In this document: one piece after another, positions 15,727 to 25,096 of the stretch
Numbering within the stretch: the first letter of the stretch is position 1
Layout of the letters: every line of letters begins with the position of its first letter
Source of the DNA: Paenarthrobacter sp. DKR-5
GTDB taxonomy: Bacteria; Actinomycetota; Actinomycetes; Actinomycetales; Micrococcaceae
Assembly: GCF_018531425.1 (NCBI RefSeq)
Contig: NZ_JAHBOI010000005.1
Span: 1-64,000, forward strand
Length of the DNA: 64,000 nt
Reading direction: 5' to 3'
Made by a program: the position numbers and the translations under genes
Notes under the pieces: model-generated
Database searches by the model: none
What the model saw: only the letters and a program-made list of their open reading frames with translations
What the model was told of the DNA's origin: nothing

Positions 15727-18345
15727 TCAAGGGCGGCGGAGGACCTTATAGACCTCGAACCAGAGAACGCCGGCACACCCCGCGCCCAAGGTCAGCAGCC
15801 ACTGGGCCGCCGTCAGGCTGCCGAGGTTGAAAGCCTCGCGCAGCCACGGCGTTCCCAGCAGGAGCGCGAGCAGGACGGCTCCTCCGGCCAGCACCCAGCC
15901 GAGCGCGGGGTTCCTGCGTTCACGCAGCGTCCGCCATACCGGCAGGCGCCAGGAGCGGTTCACCAGGATGAGGGCAAAGTTGCCGACGACGAGCGTGGCG
16001 AAGGCGAGGGACCGGACGACCAGCGGGTCCGTTCCCGCTCCGATGCTCCAGAGGTAGACCACTGTCACCGCGGCGAGCACTGAGCACCCCTGGCCGACGG
16101 CCACGGCGAGTGCGGCCCGGTCGAACAGGGGTGCACCTACCCGCCGCGGTGGCTGTTCCATGATCCGGGGGTCGGTCTGCTCTGCTTCGAACACGACGGA
16201 GCAGGCCGGGTCGATGATGAGCTCGAGGAAAGCGATCTGCACCGGAAGCAGCACGAGAGGCCACGCGGCAACGAACACCGGCAGCAGCGCCATTCCGACG
16301 ATGGGAACGTGGACAGCTATGACGTAAGCCATTGCTTTGCGCAGGTTGTCGAAAATGCCGCGTCCTTGGCGGATGCCGTCCGCGATCGACGTGAAGTCGT
16401 CGTCCGTGATGACGAGACCGGCAGCCTCACGGGCGACGTCGGTCCCGCGGCCGCCCATTGCGATGCCGATGTCCGCCGCGCGCAGTGCGGGAGCATCGTT
16501 GACGCCGTCGCCGGTCATGCCGACGATTTCACCGTTGAGCCGGAGGGCGCGGATGAGCTGGAGTTTCTGTTCGGGCACCATGCGGGCGAAGACGCTCACC
16601 GTACGGATCCGGCGGGCCAGTTCGGCGTCGGTCATGGCGGCCAGTTCGGGGCCGGTGATCACTCCCGCTGCAGCATCCAGGCCGGCTTCCCGGGCGATCG
16701 CCAAGGCAGTGCCCGGGTAGTCGCCGGTGACCATGACGGTGCGCACACCGGCGCGGGCGCAGGCGCCCACCGCCTCGGCAACCCCGGGCCGAAGCGGATC
16801 GGTGAGGCCGGCAAGGCCCAGGTATTCGAAGTCGAAGTCGTGCTGCTCCTCCGGGAGACGGTCCAGTGTGTTGAAGGACGCACCGGCAATTCCGAGAACC
16901 CGCTGGCCTCCAGCCGTCGCCGTCTCGACCTGGCGGATGAGCGTGGCCCGCTGTTCCGGGCCGAAGTGGCACAGGTCCGCAATGGCCTCGGGCGCGCCCT
17001 TCGCCGCAATGACGTACCGTTCCCCGTCGGGGGAGCGCCAGACGTGCGAGAGGGCGAGCAAGGACTCCGACAGCGGATACTCGCGCACCAGCTCCCAGTC
17101 TGCGTGCAGATGGCCGGTATCGGCCAGATAGGTGTCGCCGGCCGCCCGGAACGCCTTGTCCATGGGGTCGAACGGCGTGGGCGGGGAGGCGAGGACCGCG
17201 AACTCGGCGGCCTGATGGAAGGCTTCGGGAAGGCGGCTGCCGTCGAGGGCGCAGGTGTCGGTTCCGACGGTGAACTCGCGCACCGTCATTCTGTTCTGCG
17301 TCAGCGTGCCGGTTTTGTCGACACAAACGACCGTGACCGAGCCGAGCGCCTCGATCACCGGGGCCCGCCGCGTCAGCACGTGCCGGCGCGACATCCGCCA
17401 CGCTCCCAGTGCGAGGAACACCGTCAGCACCACCGGAAACTCTTCGGGCAGCATCGCCATGGCGGTCGCGATGCCGGCCAGCAGGCCCTGCAGCAGGTTG
17501 CCGCGGATCAGGGCGTGGACGACAACCACGACGGCGGCCGCGGCGACGCCGAAAACCGCGATGAACCGCACCAGCCGGTCGATTTCGCGCTGGAGAGGAG
17601 TGCGCTCCGCGTCGATTGAGCGAAGCGCCGTGCCGATCCGGCCCAGGGCCGTGCCGGGGCCGGTCTCTTTCACCAGGGCCGCGCCCTGCCCTTTCACCAC
17701 GAGGGTGCCGGAAAAGATCCACGGGGTCGCGTCCCCGCCGGGTGCCTGCGCTGCCGCGGACCGGAAACCGGGACCCGGGAAGGGGACTTTGCGGACCGGC
17801 ACCGCTTCGCCGGTGAGGGCCGATTCGTCGACGGAGAAGCTGCGGCAGCGCAGCAGCACCGCATCCGCCGGCACGCGGTCCCCCTCGGCAAGCACGACGA
17901 CGTCGCCCCGGACGACGTCGCGGCCGGCGATCCGCAGCTGCCGGCCGTCACGGATGACGAGGGCCCGGGGAGAAGAGAGGTCCCGCAGCGCGGCCAGCGC
18001 GTTCTCGGTCTTGTGCTCCTGATAAACCGTGATGGCGATGACGACCGCCACGAAGGACAGCAACAGCACGCCGTCAAACGGTTCGGCAAGCAGGAAGTTG
18101 ATGGTTCCGGCGCCCAGGAGCAGAAGCAGCATCGGCTGGCGCACCACGTCCCACCCCTGCCGCAGCAGGTTGCGCCGGCGGCCCGCAGGAAGTTCGTTCG
18201 GTCCGTCCGCGGCAAGGAGCCGGGCCGCCTCAGCGCCGGACAGCCCCTCGGCGGAAAGATCGTCGTCGGAGAGGGCTGACCGGACCGGTCCCGAGGGACC
18301 GGCTCCGCCTCCGCGTTCCGCCGTCGGTCCCGTCCGCTCCGCCAT
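15727..18345 (-). CDS. P-type cation-transporting ATPase
   Basis: An 872-residue membrane pump. It has a cation-ATPase N domain (SxxEAARLLAxxGPNEL), the actuator motif LTGEAV near 177-182, the M4 motif PEEFP at 300-304, the phosphorylated Asp343 in DKTGTLT, and the hinge GDGVNDAPAL. About ten TM helices are predicted, placing it with the P2-like (calcium/manganese-type) pumps. The PEEFP motif replaces the PEGLP of well-studied calcium pumps, so the ion cannot be named. M6 has the acidic ELIIDP segment. It is transcribed alone, convergent with tRNA-Leu and 65 nt downstream of the histidine-kinase gene on the same strand. Confidence 0.9.
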   Translation of the reverse strand: MAERTGPTAERGGGAGPSGPVRSALSDDDLSAEGLSGAEAARLLAADGPNELPAGRRRNLLRQGWDVVRQPMLLLLLGAGTINFLLAEPFDGVLLLSFVAVVIAITVYQEHKTENALAALRDLSSPRALVIRDGRQLRIAGRDVVRGDVVVLAEGDRVPADAVLLRCRSFSVDESALTGEAVPVRKVPFPGPGFRSAAAQAPGGDATPWIFSGTLVVKGQGAALVKETGPGTALGRIGTALRSIDAERTPLQREIDRLVRFIAVFGVAAAAVVVVVHALIRGNLLQGLLAGIATAMAMLPEEFPVVLTVFLALGAWRMSRRHVLTRRAPVIEALGSVTVVCVDKTGTLTQNRMTVREFTVGTDTCALDGSRLPEAFHQAAEFAVLASPPTPFDPMDKAFRAAGDTYLADTGHLHADWELVREYPLSESLLALSHVWRSPDGERYVIAAKGAPEAIADLCHFGPEQRATLIRQVETATAGGQRVLGIAGASFNTLDRLPEEQHDFDFEYLGLAGLTDPLRPGVAEAVGACARAGVRTVMVTGDYPGTALAIAREAGLDAAAGVITGPELAAMTDAELARRIRTVSVFARMVPEQKLQLIRALRLNGEIVGMTGDGVNDAPALRAADIGIAMGGRGTDVAREAAGLVITDDDFTSIADGIRQGRGIFDNLRKAMAYVIAVHVPIVGMALLPVFVAAWPLVLLPVQIAFLELIIDPACSVVFEAEQTDPRIMEQPPRRVGAPLFDRAALAVAVGQGCSVLAAVTVVYLWSIGAGTDPLVVRSLAFATLVVGNFALILVNRSWRLPVWRTLRERRNPALGWVLAGGAVLLALLLGTPWLREAFNLGSLTAAQWLLTLGAGCAGVLWFEVYKVLRRP

Positions 18346-18410
18346 GCGTTCAGCCTGTGCGCGACCGGCGGGACGGCCTAGGGCCGGAGGTCCCTCGCCT
18401 GTGGTGCGGT

Positions 18411-20078
18411 CTACCCGGCGAACTCGGGCAGCCGGACCGTCATCGTGGTGCCTTGCCCCTCGATGGAACTCACCGCCAGTTCCCCGCCGTGCTGCTGGAC
18501 GACCTCATGGACGATGGCCAGGCCCAGTCCTGTTCCCGGGATGGCGGCCGCCGTCGCATTGGAAGCCCGGAAGAAGCGGGTGAACAGGCGCGGCACGTCC
18601 TCGGCTGGGACGCCGATACCGGTGTCCAGTACCCGCACCGTGGCGTGCGGACGGCCTGTTTCGGACTTTTCCTTGGACGTCGCCACGTGCACCGTGCCGC
18701 CGGCCGGGGTGAATTTGATGGCGTTGGAGGCGATGTTGGTGAACACCTGCTCCAGCTGTGCCTCGTTGCCTTCCACCGTCAGCGGGCCTGCGCCGGACGT
18801 GTCGAGGGTGAGCTCGACGTCGGCGGCGGCAGCGATCGGGGACAGCGAGGTCACCACGGTCTTCAGGACGGTGCCGACGTCGACCGCCTCCATCCGGGGC
18901 AGCTGCTGCTGGGAATCCATCCGGGACAGCGTCAGCACGTCCTCGATCAGGCCCTGCAGGCGGGCGGAGTTCCGGCCCACGATTTCAAGCATCCGCGCCG
19001 CGACGGGAGGGATGTCGCCGCCCTCGCCGCTGAGCACCATGTCGAGATAGCCGGTGATCGAGGTCAGCGGGGTGCGCAGCTCGTGGTTCACGGTGGCGAC
19101 GAAGTCGCTCTTGGCCTTGTCGAGCTGCTGCAGCCGCTTGAGCACCTGCTGCTGAACGGTGATCAGGTTGCCCTGGATCAGCCCGTAAGCGAGGTTGTTT
19201 GCCACGTGCTGGATCAGGGACAGTTCGGTGCCGCTCCAGGCCCGCGGGCTGCCCGTGCTGACGAACCACACGAGCCCGAACACGGATTCTCCCTCGCCGA
19301 CCGGCACGCCCGCGACGGCGGTGGCACCGGCTTCCTCGGCCAGGGTGCCGAACGCAGGCCACGGACGGAGGGCCTCGGCCAGGCCGTTCCCGTGGGCGGA
19401 CAACACGGACGAGCCTTCCCAGAGCCCTTCGGCGATGTCACGCGCGCTGTCCGTGAGCCGTTCAAGGCCCTCGACCGGGACTCCTGCATGAGCTCCGGGG
19501 CGCCGCCACTGCTGGGTCAGCACGCTGACGCGGTGGTCCTCGAACACCCACAGGACCACAAGGTCCGCTTCGAATGCCTGTCCCAGCCCGCGCGTCACGG
19601 ACGATGCCATGGCCTGCGGGTCGTTGGTGCTGCGGATGGAGGCGGAGACAGCGCGGGTCTGCTCGCGCAAGGCCTCCATGGTTTCACGGTGCTCCCGCTG
19701 CCGCTGCACGGCTTCGAGCGCATGCTCCACCCGGTGCGCCAGTTCCTGGGCCCGCACCGGCTTGTAGACATAGTCGGCGATGCCGAGCTCCAGGCACTCG
19801 GACGCTTCCGGCAGTTCCGCGTCGTCTCCGAGCAGTACCACGGTGGCCGCGCTCTTTTGCCGGCGGAGGATCCGGACCAGCTCCACGCCCCGGCCGCCGT
19901 CGAATCCCGCGTCGACCAGGAGAAGATCGGCCGGGCGGCCGAGCACCGCTTCCGTGTCCGCGGCCGCAGCGTCCAGGCCCAGGCTGGACAGGGCCTCCAG
20001 GGCGCTGGCGCGCGTCCCGGCGTCGCTGACCACCACGAGGGCCGGCCGCGCGGGGCGTGAATCTGCCGGCAGCTGCAC
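18411..20078 (-). CDS. Receiver-GAF-histidine kinase hybrid sensor
   Basis: A 555-residue soluble signalling protein. Residues 12-120 form a response-regulator receiver domain (Asp56 as phosphoacceptor, Lys106 in VYKP). A coiled coil and a GAF-like domain (about 140-300) follow, then a HisKA domain with His332 in NHELRTP and a HATPase domain with NAIKF, DTGIGV and GTGLGLAI. There are no TM helices. Receiver-first kinases of this type usually relay a signal from another kinase. No response regulator is adjacent; the divergent neighbour is a GGDEF-EAL protein, a plausible partner. The start is a GTG. Confidence 0.9.
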   Translation of the reverse strand: MQLPADSRPARPALVVVSDAGTRASALEALSSLGLDAAAADTEAVLGRPADLLLVDAGFDGGRGVELVRILRRQKSAATVVLLGDDAELPEASECLELGIADYVYKPVRAQELAHRVEHALEAVQRQREHRETMEALREQTRAVSASIRSTNDPQAMASSVTRGLGQAFEADLVVLWVFEDHRVSVLTQQWRRPGAHAGVPVEGLERLTDSARDIAEGLWEGSSVLSAHGNGLAEALRPWPAFGTLAEEAGATAVAGVPVGEGESVFGLVWFVSTGSPRAWSGTELSLIQHVANNLAYGLIQGNLITVQQQVLKRLQQLDKAKSDFVATVNHELRTPLTSITGYLDMVLSGEGGDIPPVAARMLEIVGRNSARLQGLIEDVLTLSRMDSQQQLPRMEAVDVGTVLKTVVTSLSPIAAAADVELTLDTSGAGPLTVEGNEAQLEQVFTNIASNAIKFTPAGGTVHVATSKEKSETGRPHATVRVLDTGIGVPAEDVPRLFTRFFRASNATAAAIPGTGLGLAIVHEVVQQHGGELAVSSIEGQGTTMTVRLPEFAG

Positions 20079-20250
20079 TTTGACCGTGCCTTTCTGTCTC
20101 CGGACCTTCCACGAAACGGACCCGAATTTGCCTTGTCAGACCCGACGTTAGCAGCGAAACCGCACCGCCGGTGGCCGCCCCGCAGCGGGCGCCGCTGCGG
20201 AAGAGCCCGCTACCCGCCGCCGTCGCGGTGCCCGGCGCTATCGTTGGAGC

Positions 20251-20319
20251 ATGCTTAGCGCCCAGCCCAGCCGTCGGACCTGCCCGGCAACGCCCGGACG
20301 GGCGGGCACCGGCGGATGA
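20251..20319 (+). CDS. Putative leaderless 22-residue leader peptide before GGDEF-EAL gene
   Basis: An ATG at 20251 stands 6 nt after a TATCGT box, as for other probable leaderless genes here. It opens a 22-codon frame whose TGA overlaps the ATG of the GGDEF-EAL gene (ATGA at 20316-20319). The peptide is rich in Pro, Arg and Gly and contains one Cys. Translational coupling is inferred; the GGDEF-EAL start has only a weak Shine-Dalgarno of its own. Confidence 0.35.
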   Translation: MLSAQPSRRTCPATPGRAGTGG

Positions 20320-21875
20320 GCGGGCCGGAGGACGGGGCGCAGATCAGCGACCCGCGGCTCGACGAGCTGGTGGATGCCGTCGTGCGGTTGTCCGCGGGTG
20401 ACCTCACGGTCCGGGTCGGTTCCTCCCCTGCCCGCGACGCCATCGACGCGGTCATCACGGGAGTGAACCTGCTCGCCGAGGAACTCCATGACGTGTACCA
20501 GGGGCTGGAGCAGCGGGTCGAGCAGCGCACGGCCGAGCTGACCCGCGCCCAGGAGGAGCTGCGGCGGATGGCGCTGACGGACGGGCTGACGGGGCTGGCC
20601 AACCGCACCCAGCTCAGCAACATGATCGAGGAGGCCACCGCCCGCGCCGCCGAGGGCGGGGACCCGCCGTCGCTGATCCTGCTGGATCTGGACGCGTTCA
20701 AGACGATCAACGACGTGCGCGGCCATTCAGCCGGTGACGACGTCCTGCGCGAGGTCGGTGCCCGGCTGCAGGCGGCCGTGCGTGCCGGGGACACGGTGGC
20801 CCGCCTGGGCGGCGACGAATTCGCCGTGCTGGTCTGCGACGCCGTGCCCGACCACGCCGTCGTCGTCGCCCACCGCATCCTGGCAGCGCTCGAGCCCCCG
20901 ATCCGGCTGGGAGACGCCAGCATGCAGGTGGAAGCCAGCATCGGCGTCCGGCTCGGCGGCGGGGCCACGCCCGGCGGTGAACCGCCGACCCCCGAAGTGC
21001 TGCTGCGTGACGCGGACACCGCCATGTACGCCGCCAAGAACCGCAGCAAGGGCAACGTGCGCGTCTTCGAAATGCGGATGCTCAGCGCCGCCCGGGAGAG
21101 GGCCCAGCTGGCGGAAGACCTGCGGCGAGCCATCGGCGGCCAGGGACTTGAGCTGCGCTATCAGCCGGTGGTGGAGTTGGGGTCCGGCCGGATTATCTCG
21201 GCGGAAGCCCTGGTGCGGTGGCCGCACCCCGACCGCGGCGTCATTCCGGCCGCGAAGTTCATTCCGCTGGCCGAAGAAACCGGCCTCATCGTGGAACTGG
21301 GCGCCTGGGTGCTGCGGGAGTCGCTGGCACAGCTGGCGCGCTGGACGGAGCAGGGCCTGCCGGACGATTTTCAACTCCGGGTGAATCTTTCGGCGCTCGA
21401 GCTGCGGCAGCCGGACCTGCCCGGGAGCCTGAGCGCGGCGCTGGCCGGGCACGGGCTTGCGCCGGAAAGGCTGGTGCTGGAGGTGACCGAGACAGTGCTG
21501 ATGACCGGGGATTCTGTTGCGGGGGAGAATCTGCAGACTCTTTCGCGCCACGGCATCGGCATCGACATCGACGACTTCGGCACCGGCTACTCCTCGATCA
21601 GCTACCTGCGGGAGTTGCCGGTGAGGAACGTGAAGCTGGACAAGTCGCTGATCGCCGAGGTCGCCGGCGATCCGTCGCAGCTCGATTTCGTTGCCGCCAT
21701 CCTGCAACTGGTGTCCTCCGCGGGCCTTGAAGCAGTGATCGAAGGCGTCGAGACGGGCGCCCAGGCGGATCTGCTCCTGGGCCTGGGGTGCCGCCAGGCG
21801 CAGGGTTTTTACTTCAGCGCGGCGCTCCCCGCCGGCGAACTCCACGGCCTGCTGGCCCGCGGTACCTTGTACTGA
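20316..21875 (+). CDS. GGDEF-EAL domain protein (cyclic di-GMP synthesis/hydrolysis)
   Basis: A 519-residue cytoplasmic protein. Residues about 12-75 look like a HAMP-type or coiled-coil signalling helix without TM segments. The GGDEF domain has an intact GGDEF at 165-169 and an RxxD product-inhibition site at 156-159, so it could make cyclic di-GMP. The EAL domain has EAL at 297-299, RVNLSA, EVTET, DDFGTGYSS and EGVET, all needed for phosphodiesterase activity. Both halves therefore look catalytic. It is divergent from the receiver-GAF kinase, suggesting a shared signal. The start overlaps a short leader ORF. Confidence 0.92.
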   Translation: MSGPEDGAQISDPRLDELVDAVVRLSAGDLTVRVGSSPARDAIDAVITGVNLLAEELHDVYQGLEQRVEQRTAELTRAQEELRRMALTDGLTGLANRTQLSNMIEEATARAAEGGDPPSLILLDLDAFKTINDVRGHSAGDDVLREVGARLQAAVRAGDTVARLGGDEFAVLVCDAVPDHAVVVAHRILAALEPPIRLGDASMQVEASIGVRLGGGATPGGEPPTPEVLLRDADTAMYAAKNRSKGNVRVFEMRMLSAARERAQLAEDLRRAIGGQGLELRYQPVVELGSGRIISAEALVRWPHPDRGVIPAAKFIPLAEETGLIVELGAWVLRESLAQLARWTEQGLPDDFQLRVNLSALELRQPDLPGSLSAALAGHGLAPERLVLEVTETVLMTGDSVAGENLQTLSRHGIGIDIDDFGTGYSSISYLRELPVRNVKLDKSLIAEVAGDPSQLDFVAAILQLVSSAGLEAVIEGVETGAQADLLLGLGCRQAQGFYFSAALPAGELHGLLARGTLY

Positions 21876-21925
21876 TTTCGTATGGCTTCGCGGGACGTTG
21901 CTTCGCGGAACCTTATATTGAGGGG

Positions 21926-22732
21926 GTGCGCTCCCCCAAAGAGATCCTCCTGGTGCCGAAGTTGATCTGGCTCTCGGCGGGCGTTCCGCGCGACCGGCAG
22001 AAGGCCTGGGACGGGTACTGGGGGCGGGTGCAGCGCACCGGCCGCTCCGGCGACGTGCTGTGGGACGCGCAGGGGGACGAAGAAGCGGAGTCCCACCTGG
22101 GCCTGCTCCGCGAGCACTGGAATCCGGCGCTGCCGGTCGTCGACGTCGGGTGCGGCAACGGAACCCAGTCGCGTGCCCTGGCCCGGGTGTTCGGCCCGGT
22201 GGTGGGGGTCGACTTCTCGCCGCACGCCGTCGAGAGGGCCCGGAGCGAATCCGGCGGGGCGGCCGGGACGGATTTCCGCGTCCTCGATGCCACTGCGCCA
22301 GGGGCCTTTGACCCTCTCGCTGCGGAGCTGGGCCCGGCAAATGTTTTCGTCCGCGGAGTGCTGCACGTGCTGGATGCGCGGGCCCGCCGGCGGCTGGCGC
22401 GGAACCTCCTGAGCCTCACCGCGGGCGGGGGGCGCGTGTTCCTCGCTGAAACCGACTTCAAGGACGGCCCTTTGGGCTACGTCCTGCACCTTGGCGCCAC
22501 GCTTACCTGGCTGCCTGCACCGCTGGAGAAGGCCATCCGCGGGCTGCCGATGCCGGGACGGTTCGGCCGCCGGGAGTGCTCCTCCGCCTTTCCTGGCGCC
22601 TCCTGGACAGTGGTGGCAGACGGTGCGACGACGATCGAGGCCGTGCCGATGAGACGGACCGGCGTCGCCGCCCCCCAAGCCGCGACGGAGCGGATTCCCG
22701 GTTACTTCGCCGTGCTCGAGCCCAGATCCTGA
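21926..22732 (+). CDS. Class I SAM-dependent methyltransferase
   Basis: A 268-residue soluble protein with the Rossmann SAM-binding motif VVDVGCGNGTQS near residue 71, an acidic residue after the second strand (GVDFSPHAVE) and a RVLDAT segment. The substrate is not recognisable; the N-terminal SAGVPRDRQKAWDGYWG resembles small-molecule methyltransferases. The GTG at 21926 follows a TATATT box by 6 nt, suggesting a leaderless start. The last 31 nt overlap the 3' end of the convergent STAS-like gene. Confidence 0.75.
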   Translation: MRSPKEILLVPKLIWLSAGVPRDRQKAWDGYWGRVQRTGRSGDVLWDAQGDEEAESHLGLLREHWNPALPVVDVGCGNGTQSRALARVFGPVVGVDFSPHAVERARSESGGAAGTDFRVLDATAPGAFDPLAAELGPANVFVRGVLHVLDARARRRLARNLLSLTAGGGRVFLAETDFKDGPLGYVLHLGATLTWLPAPLEKAIRGLPMPGRFGRRECSSAFPGASWTVVADGATTIEAVPMRRTGVAAPQAATERIPGYFAVLEPRS

Positions 22733-23106
22733 CCCGGCCCGGACCCGAGCCAGGCCAGGGCTTCCTCCCGGGAAGTGAAGAAACGGGTGGGGCACGGCGG
22801 GGTGTGCACGCCCAGGAAAAAATTGGCAATCACCCGGTCCACCGGGGACGAACCAAGCAGCGCAATGCGGGACGCGGCGCACGGTTTGGCGAAGACAGCC
22901 CGGGCGCCGCGGCTGACGGACGCCGTCGTCGCCATGTCCACGAGCATCGGATGGCTCGCCGCCCCGCTGAGTTCGTTGACCAGGTTCATCGCGCCCTGCG
23001 CATCGCCGGCCTCGATCTGGACCCCGCGTTCCCAGCGCAGGTGCAGGATGCCCGCGTCCGCGAGCTCCAGCGTCCCCTTGCCTCCCGGGACGGTGCGTGC
23101 CGTCAT
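22702..23106 (-). CDS. STAS/SpoIIAA-like domain protein (DUF7793 type)
   Basis: A 134-residue soluble protein with the beta-alpha pattern of STAS/SpoIIAA-like domains (GxxxLxLxxxGILHLRWERG, then a helix and LVDMATTASVSRGAR). Similar Arthrobacter proteins are annotated as STAS- or DUF7793-type and have no known partner. The ATG at 23106 is in frame with an upstream ATG at 23127; the former is preferred since GGGAGG lies upstream of it, although the spacing is long. The 3' end overlaps the methyltransferase gene by 31 nt on the other strand. Confidence 0.65.
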   Translation of the reverse strand: MTARTVPGGKGTLELADAGILHLRWERGVQIEAGDAQGAMNLVNELSGAASHPMLVDMATTASVSRGARAVFAKPCAASRIALLGSSPVDRVIANFFLGVHTPPCPTRFFTSREEALAWLGSGPGQDLGSSTAK

Positions 23107-23218
23107 AGTGGTCCCGACCTCCCGCATCGTGTTGGCTCAACCATAGCGAAAAGCCGCCTGAGGAGGCCGGAGCAGCAGCCGCCGGCCGACGCCGGATAGC
23201 CGGCCGGCAGCCGTGCGG

Positions 23219-24196
23219 CTACTCGGCTGACAGCGGACGGCGGGCCATCCAGGCGGCGACCACCGCGCCGGAGACGTTGTGCCAGAGGGAGAAGACCGCA
23301 GAGGGCAACGCGGCCAGCGGCGTGAAGTGCGCCGTCGCCAGGGTCGCGGCGAGGCCGGAATTCTGCATGCCCACCTCGAAGGCCAGCGCCCGGCGGGCCT
23401 TCGAGTCAAGGCGGCCGAGCTTGCCGGCCAGATACCCGAGGCCGAGACCGAAGCCGTTGTGCAGCACCACGGCCAGGAACACGATCCCGCCGGCGGCGAG
23501 GATCTTGCCGGCGCTGCCGGCGACGACAACGGCAACGATCAGTGCGATGACGGCGGCGGAGACCCAGGGCAGCACGGGCAGCACGAAACGCACGGCACGC
23601 TTGAGGAACAGGCGGACCAGCAGTCCCAGGATCACGGGAACCAGCACGGTTTTGACGATGTCCAGGACCATCCCGCCGGCGTCGACATTCAGGAATGCTC
23701 CGGCCAGCAGCAGCGTGAGCGCGGGAGTGACCAGCGGAGCGATCAGGGTGGAAACCGTGGCGACGGCCACCGAGAGCGCCACGTCGCCCTTGGCCAGGAA
23801 GGCCATCACATTCGACGCCGTGCCGCTGGGGGCGCAGCCCACGAGGATGACACCCGCGGCAAGTTCGGGCGGCAGCTGCAGCGCCGTGGCGATCAGCCAG
23901 CCGGCACCGGGCATGATCACGTAGTGCGCGATGATGCCCAGCGCAACAGCCCAGGGCCGGCGCGCCACGGAAGAGAAGTCGGGAGGGGTGAGCGTCAGGC
24001 CCATGCAGAACATGATGATGCCCAGCAGCCACGGCACGGAGGGGGCCAGCGGCTTGAAAGCGGCGGGCAGGAGGAACCCGGCGACGCCCGCTATGACGAC
24101 CAGGAGGGGGAAGACAGTGACCGCGATGCGCGCGGTCCGCTCTTCGGAGGTGGGAGGCGGCCCTGCCGCCGCTGATGTTTTAGTTGCCTCAAGCAT
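23219..24196 (-). CDS. Bile acid:sodium symporter (BASS) family transporter
   Basis: A 325-residue membrane protein with nine to ten TM helices. The crossover motif VGCAPSGTASNVMAFLAKGD and the second motif EVGMQNSGLAATLA are characteristic of the BASS family (bile acid, pantoate or keto-acid/sodium symport). Bacterial members include the PanS ketopantoate transporter, but the substrate cannot be inferred here. The ATG has GGAAGA 8 nt upstream. It is divergent from the alpha/beta hydrolase gene, sharing a promoter region of 71 nt. Confidence 0.88.
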   Translation of the reverse strand: MLEATKTSAAAGPPPTSEERTARIAVTVFPLLVVIAGVAGFLLPAAFKPLAPSVPWLLGIIMFCMGLTLTPPDFSSVARRPWAVALGIIAHYVIMPGAGWLIATALQLPPELAAGVILVGCAPSGTASNVMAFLAKGDVALSVAVATVSTLIAPLVTPALTLLLAGAFLNVDAGGMVLDIVKTVLVPVILGLLVRLFLKRAVRFVLPVLPWVSAAVIALIVAVVVAGSAGKILAAGGIVFLAVVLHNGFGLGLGYLAGKLGRLDSKARRALAFEVGMQNSGLAATLATAHFTPLAALPSAVFSLWHNVSGAVVAAWMARRPLSAE

Positions 24197-24267
24197 TGAA
24201 ATATCTTCCCAGCGGAATGTTTCCGGCCAAAATCCGTCCGGCAGGCGGGAACGCTACGCTGTCTGTC

Positions 24268-25062
24268 ATGAGCGCACGGGGGAGCGGGGAACCGGGGCAG
24301 GAACCGCTACGGCACAGCTACGGCCCGGATCCGAGCCAGTTCGGGGAACTTTTCCTGCCGGCGGAAGAGGCCGCCGGCGTCGTCGTCGTGGTCCATGGCG
24401 GCTACTGGCGGGCACGGTACGGCGCCGAACTGGGCCGGCCGCTGGCCGCCGACCTTGCCAGTCACGGCTACGCAGCCTGGAACCTGGAGTACCGTCGTGC
24501 CGGTAACGGGGGTGGCTGGCCGCGCACCTTCGAGGACATCGCCGCGGGAATAGACGCGCTGCTGCCGCTCAGCCGCAGGCACGGTTTCGGTCTGGACCGC
24601 GTCGCTGCCCTGGGCCACTCGGCCGGCGGGCACCTGGCGGTGTGGGCGGCAGGCCGCAGCCGGTTCCATGAAAACACCCCCGGCGCGCACCCGGCGGTGC
24701 AGCTCACCGGAGTGGTCGCTCAGTCCGGGGTGCTGGACCTGCGGGCAGCCGACGCACTGCACCTGAGCGAGGACGCCGCTTCGGCTTTCATGGGCGGCAG
24801 CGCCGCAGCGGCGCCCGAGGCCTATGCTGCGGCGGACCCCATGCAGCACCTGCCGCTCGACATACCGGTATATGCCGTCCACGGCATGGAGGACGACACC
24901 GTGCCGCTGGAGTTCAGCGCCGCTTACGCGCGGGCTGCGGCCGCGGCCGGAGCGGTAGCCGAACTGGTGCTGGTCCCCGGCCACCATTTCGACCTCATTG
25001 ATCCGCGGGCGGAGGCATACCGCCGCTGCCGGGAATTGCTGGACGTGCTGCTCAGGCCCTGA
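24268..25062 (+). CDS. Alpha/beta hydrolase (esterase or arylformamidase-like)
   Basis: A 264-residue hydrolase. The oxyanion motif HGGYW (about residue 41), the nucleophile GHSAGG near 113-118, an acid in HGMEDDTVP and the catalytic His in PGHHFDLI are all seen. HGGYW plus this size resembles kynurenine formamidases and related carboxylesterases, but no tryptophan-degradation genes are near, so the substrate is open. The ATG at 24268 follows a TACGCT box by 7 nt, indicating a leaderless mRNA. The PfkB kinase gene follows after 34 nt, probably with its own promoter. Confidence 0.82.
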   Translation: MSARGSGEPGQEPLRHSYGPDPSQFGELFLPAEEAAGVVVVVHGGYWRARYGAELGRPLAADLASHGYAAWNLEYRRAGNGGGWPRTFEDIAAGIDALLPLSRRHGFGLDRVAALGHSAGGHLAVWAAGRSRFHENTPGAHPAVQLTGVVAQSGVLDLRAADALHLSEDAASAFMGGSAAAAPEAYAAADPMQHLPLDIPVYAVHGMEDDTVPLEFSAAYARAAAAAGAVAELVLVPGHHFDLIDPRAEAYRRCRELLDVLLRP

Positions 25063-25096
25063 TGTACCGGGAATGGCCCTGATGTACCGTGAGTGC

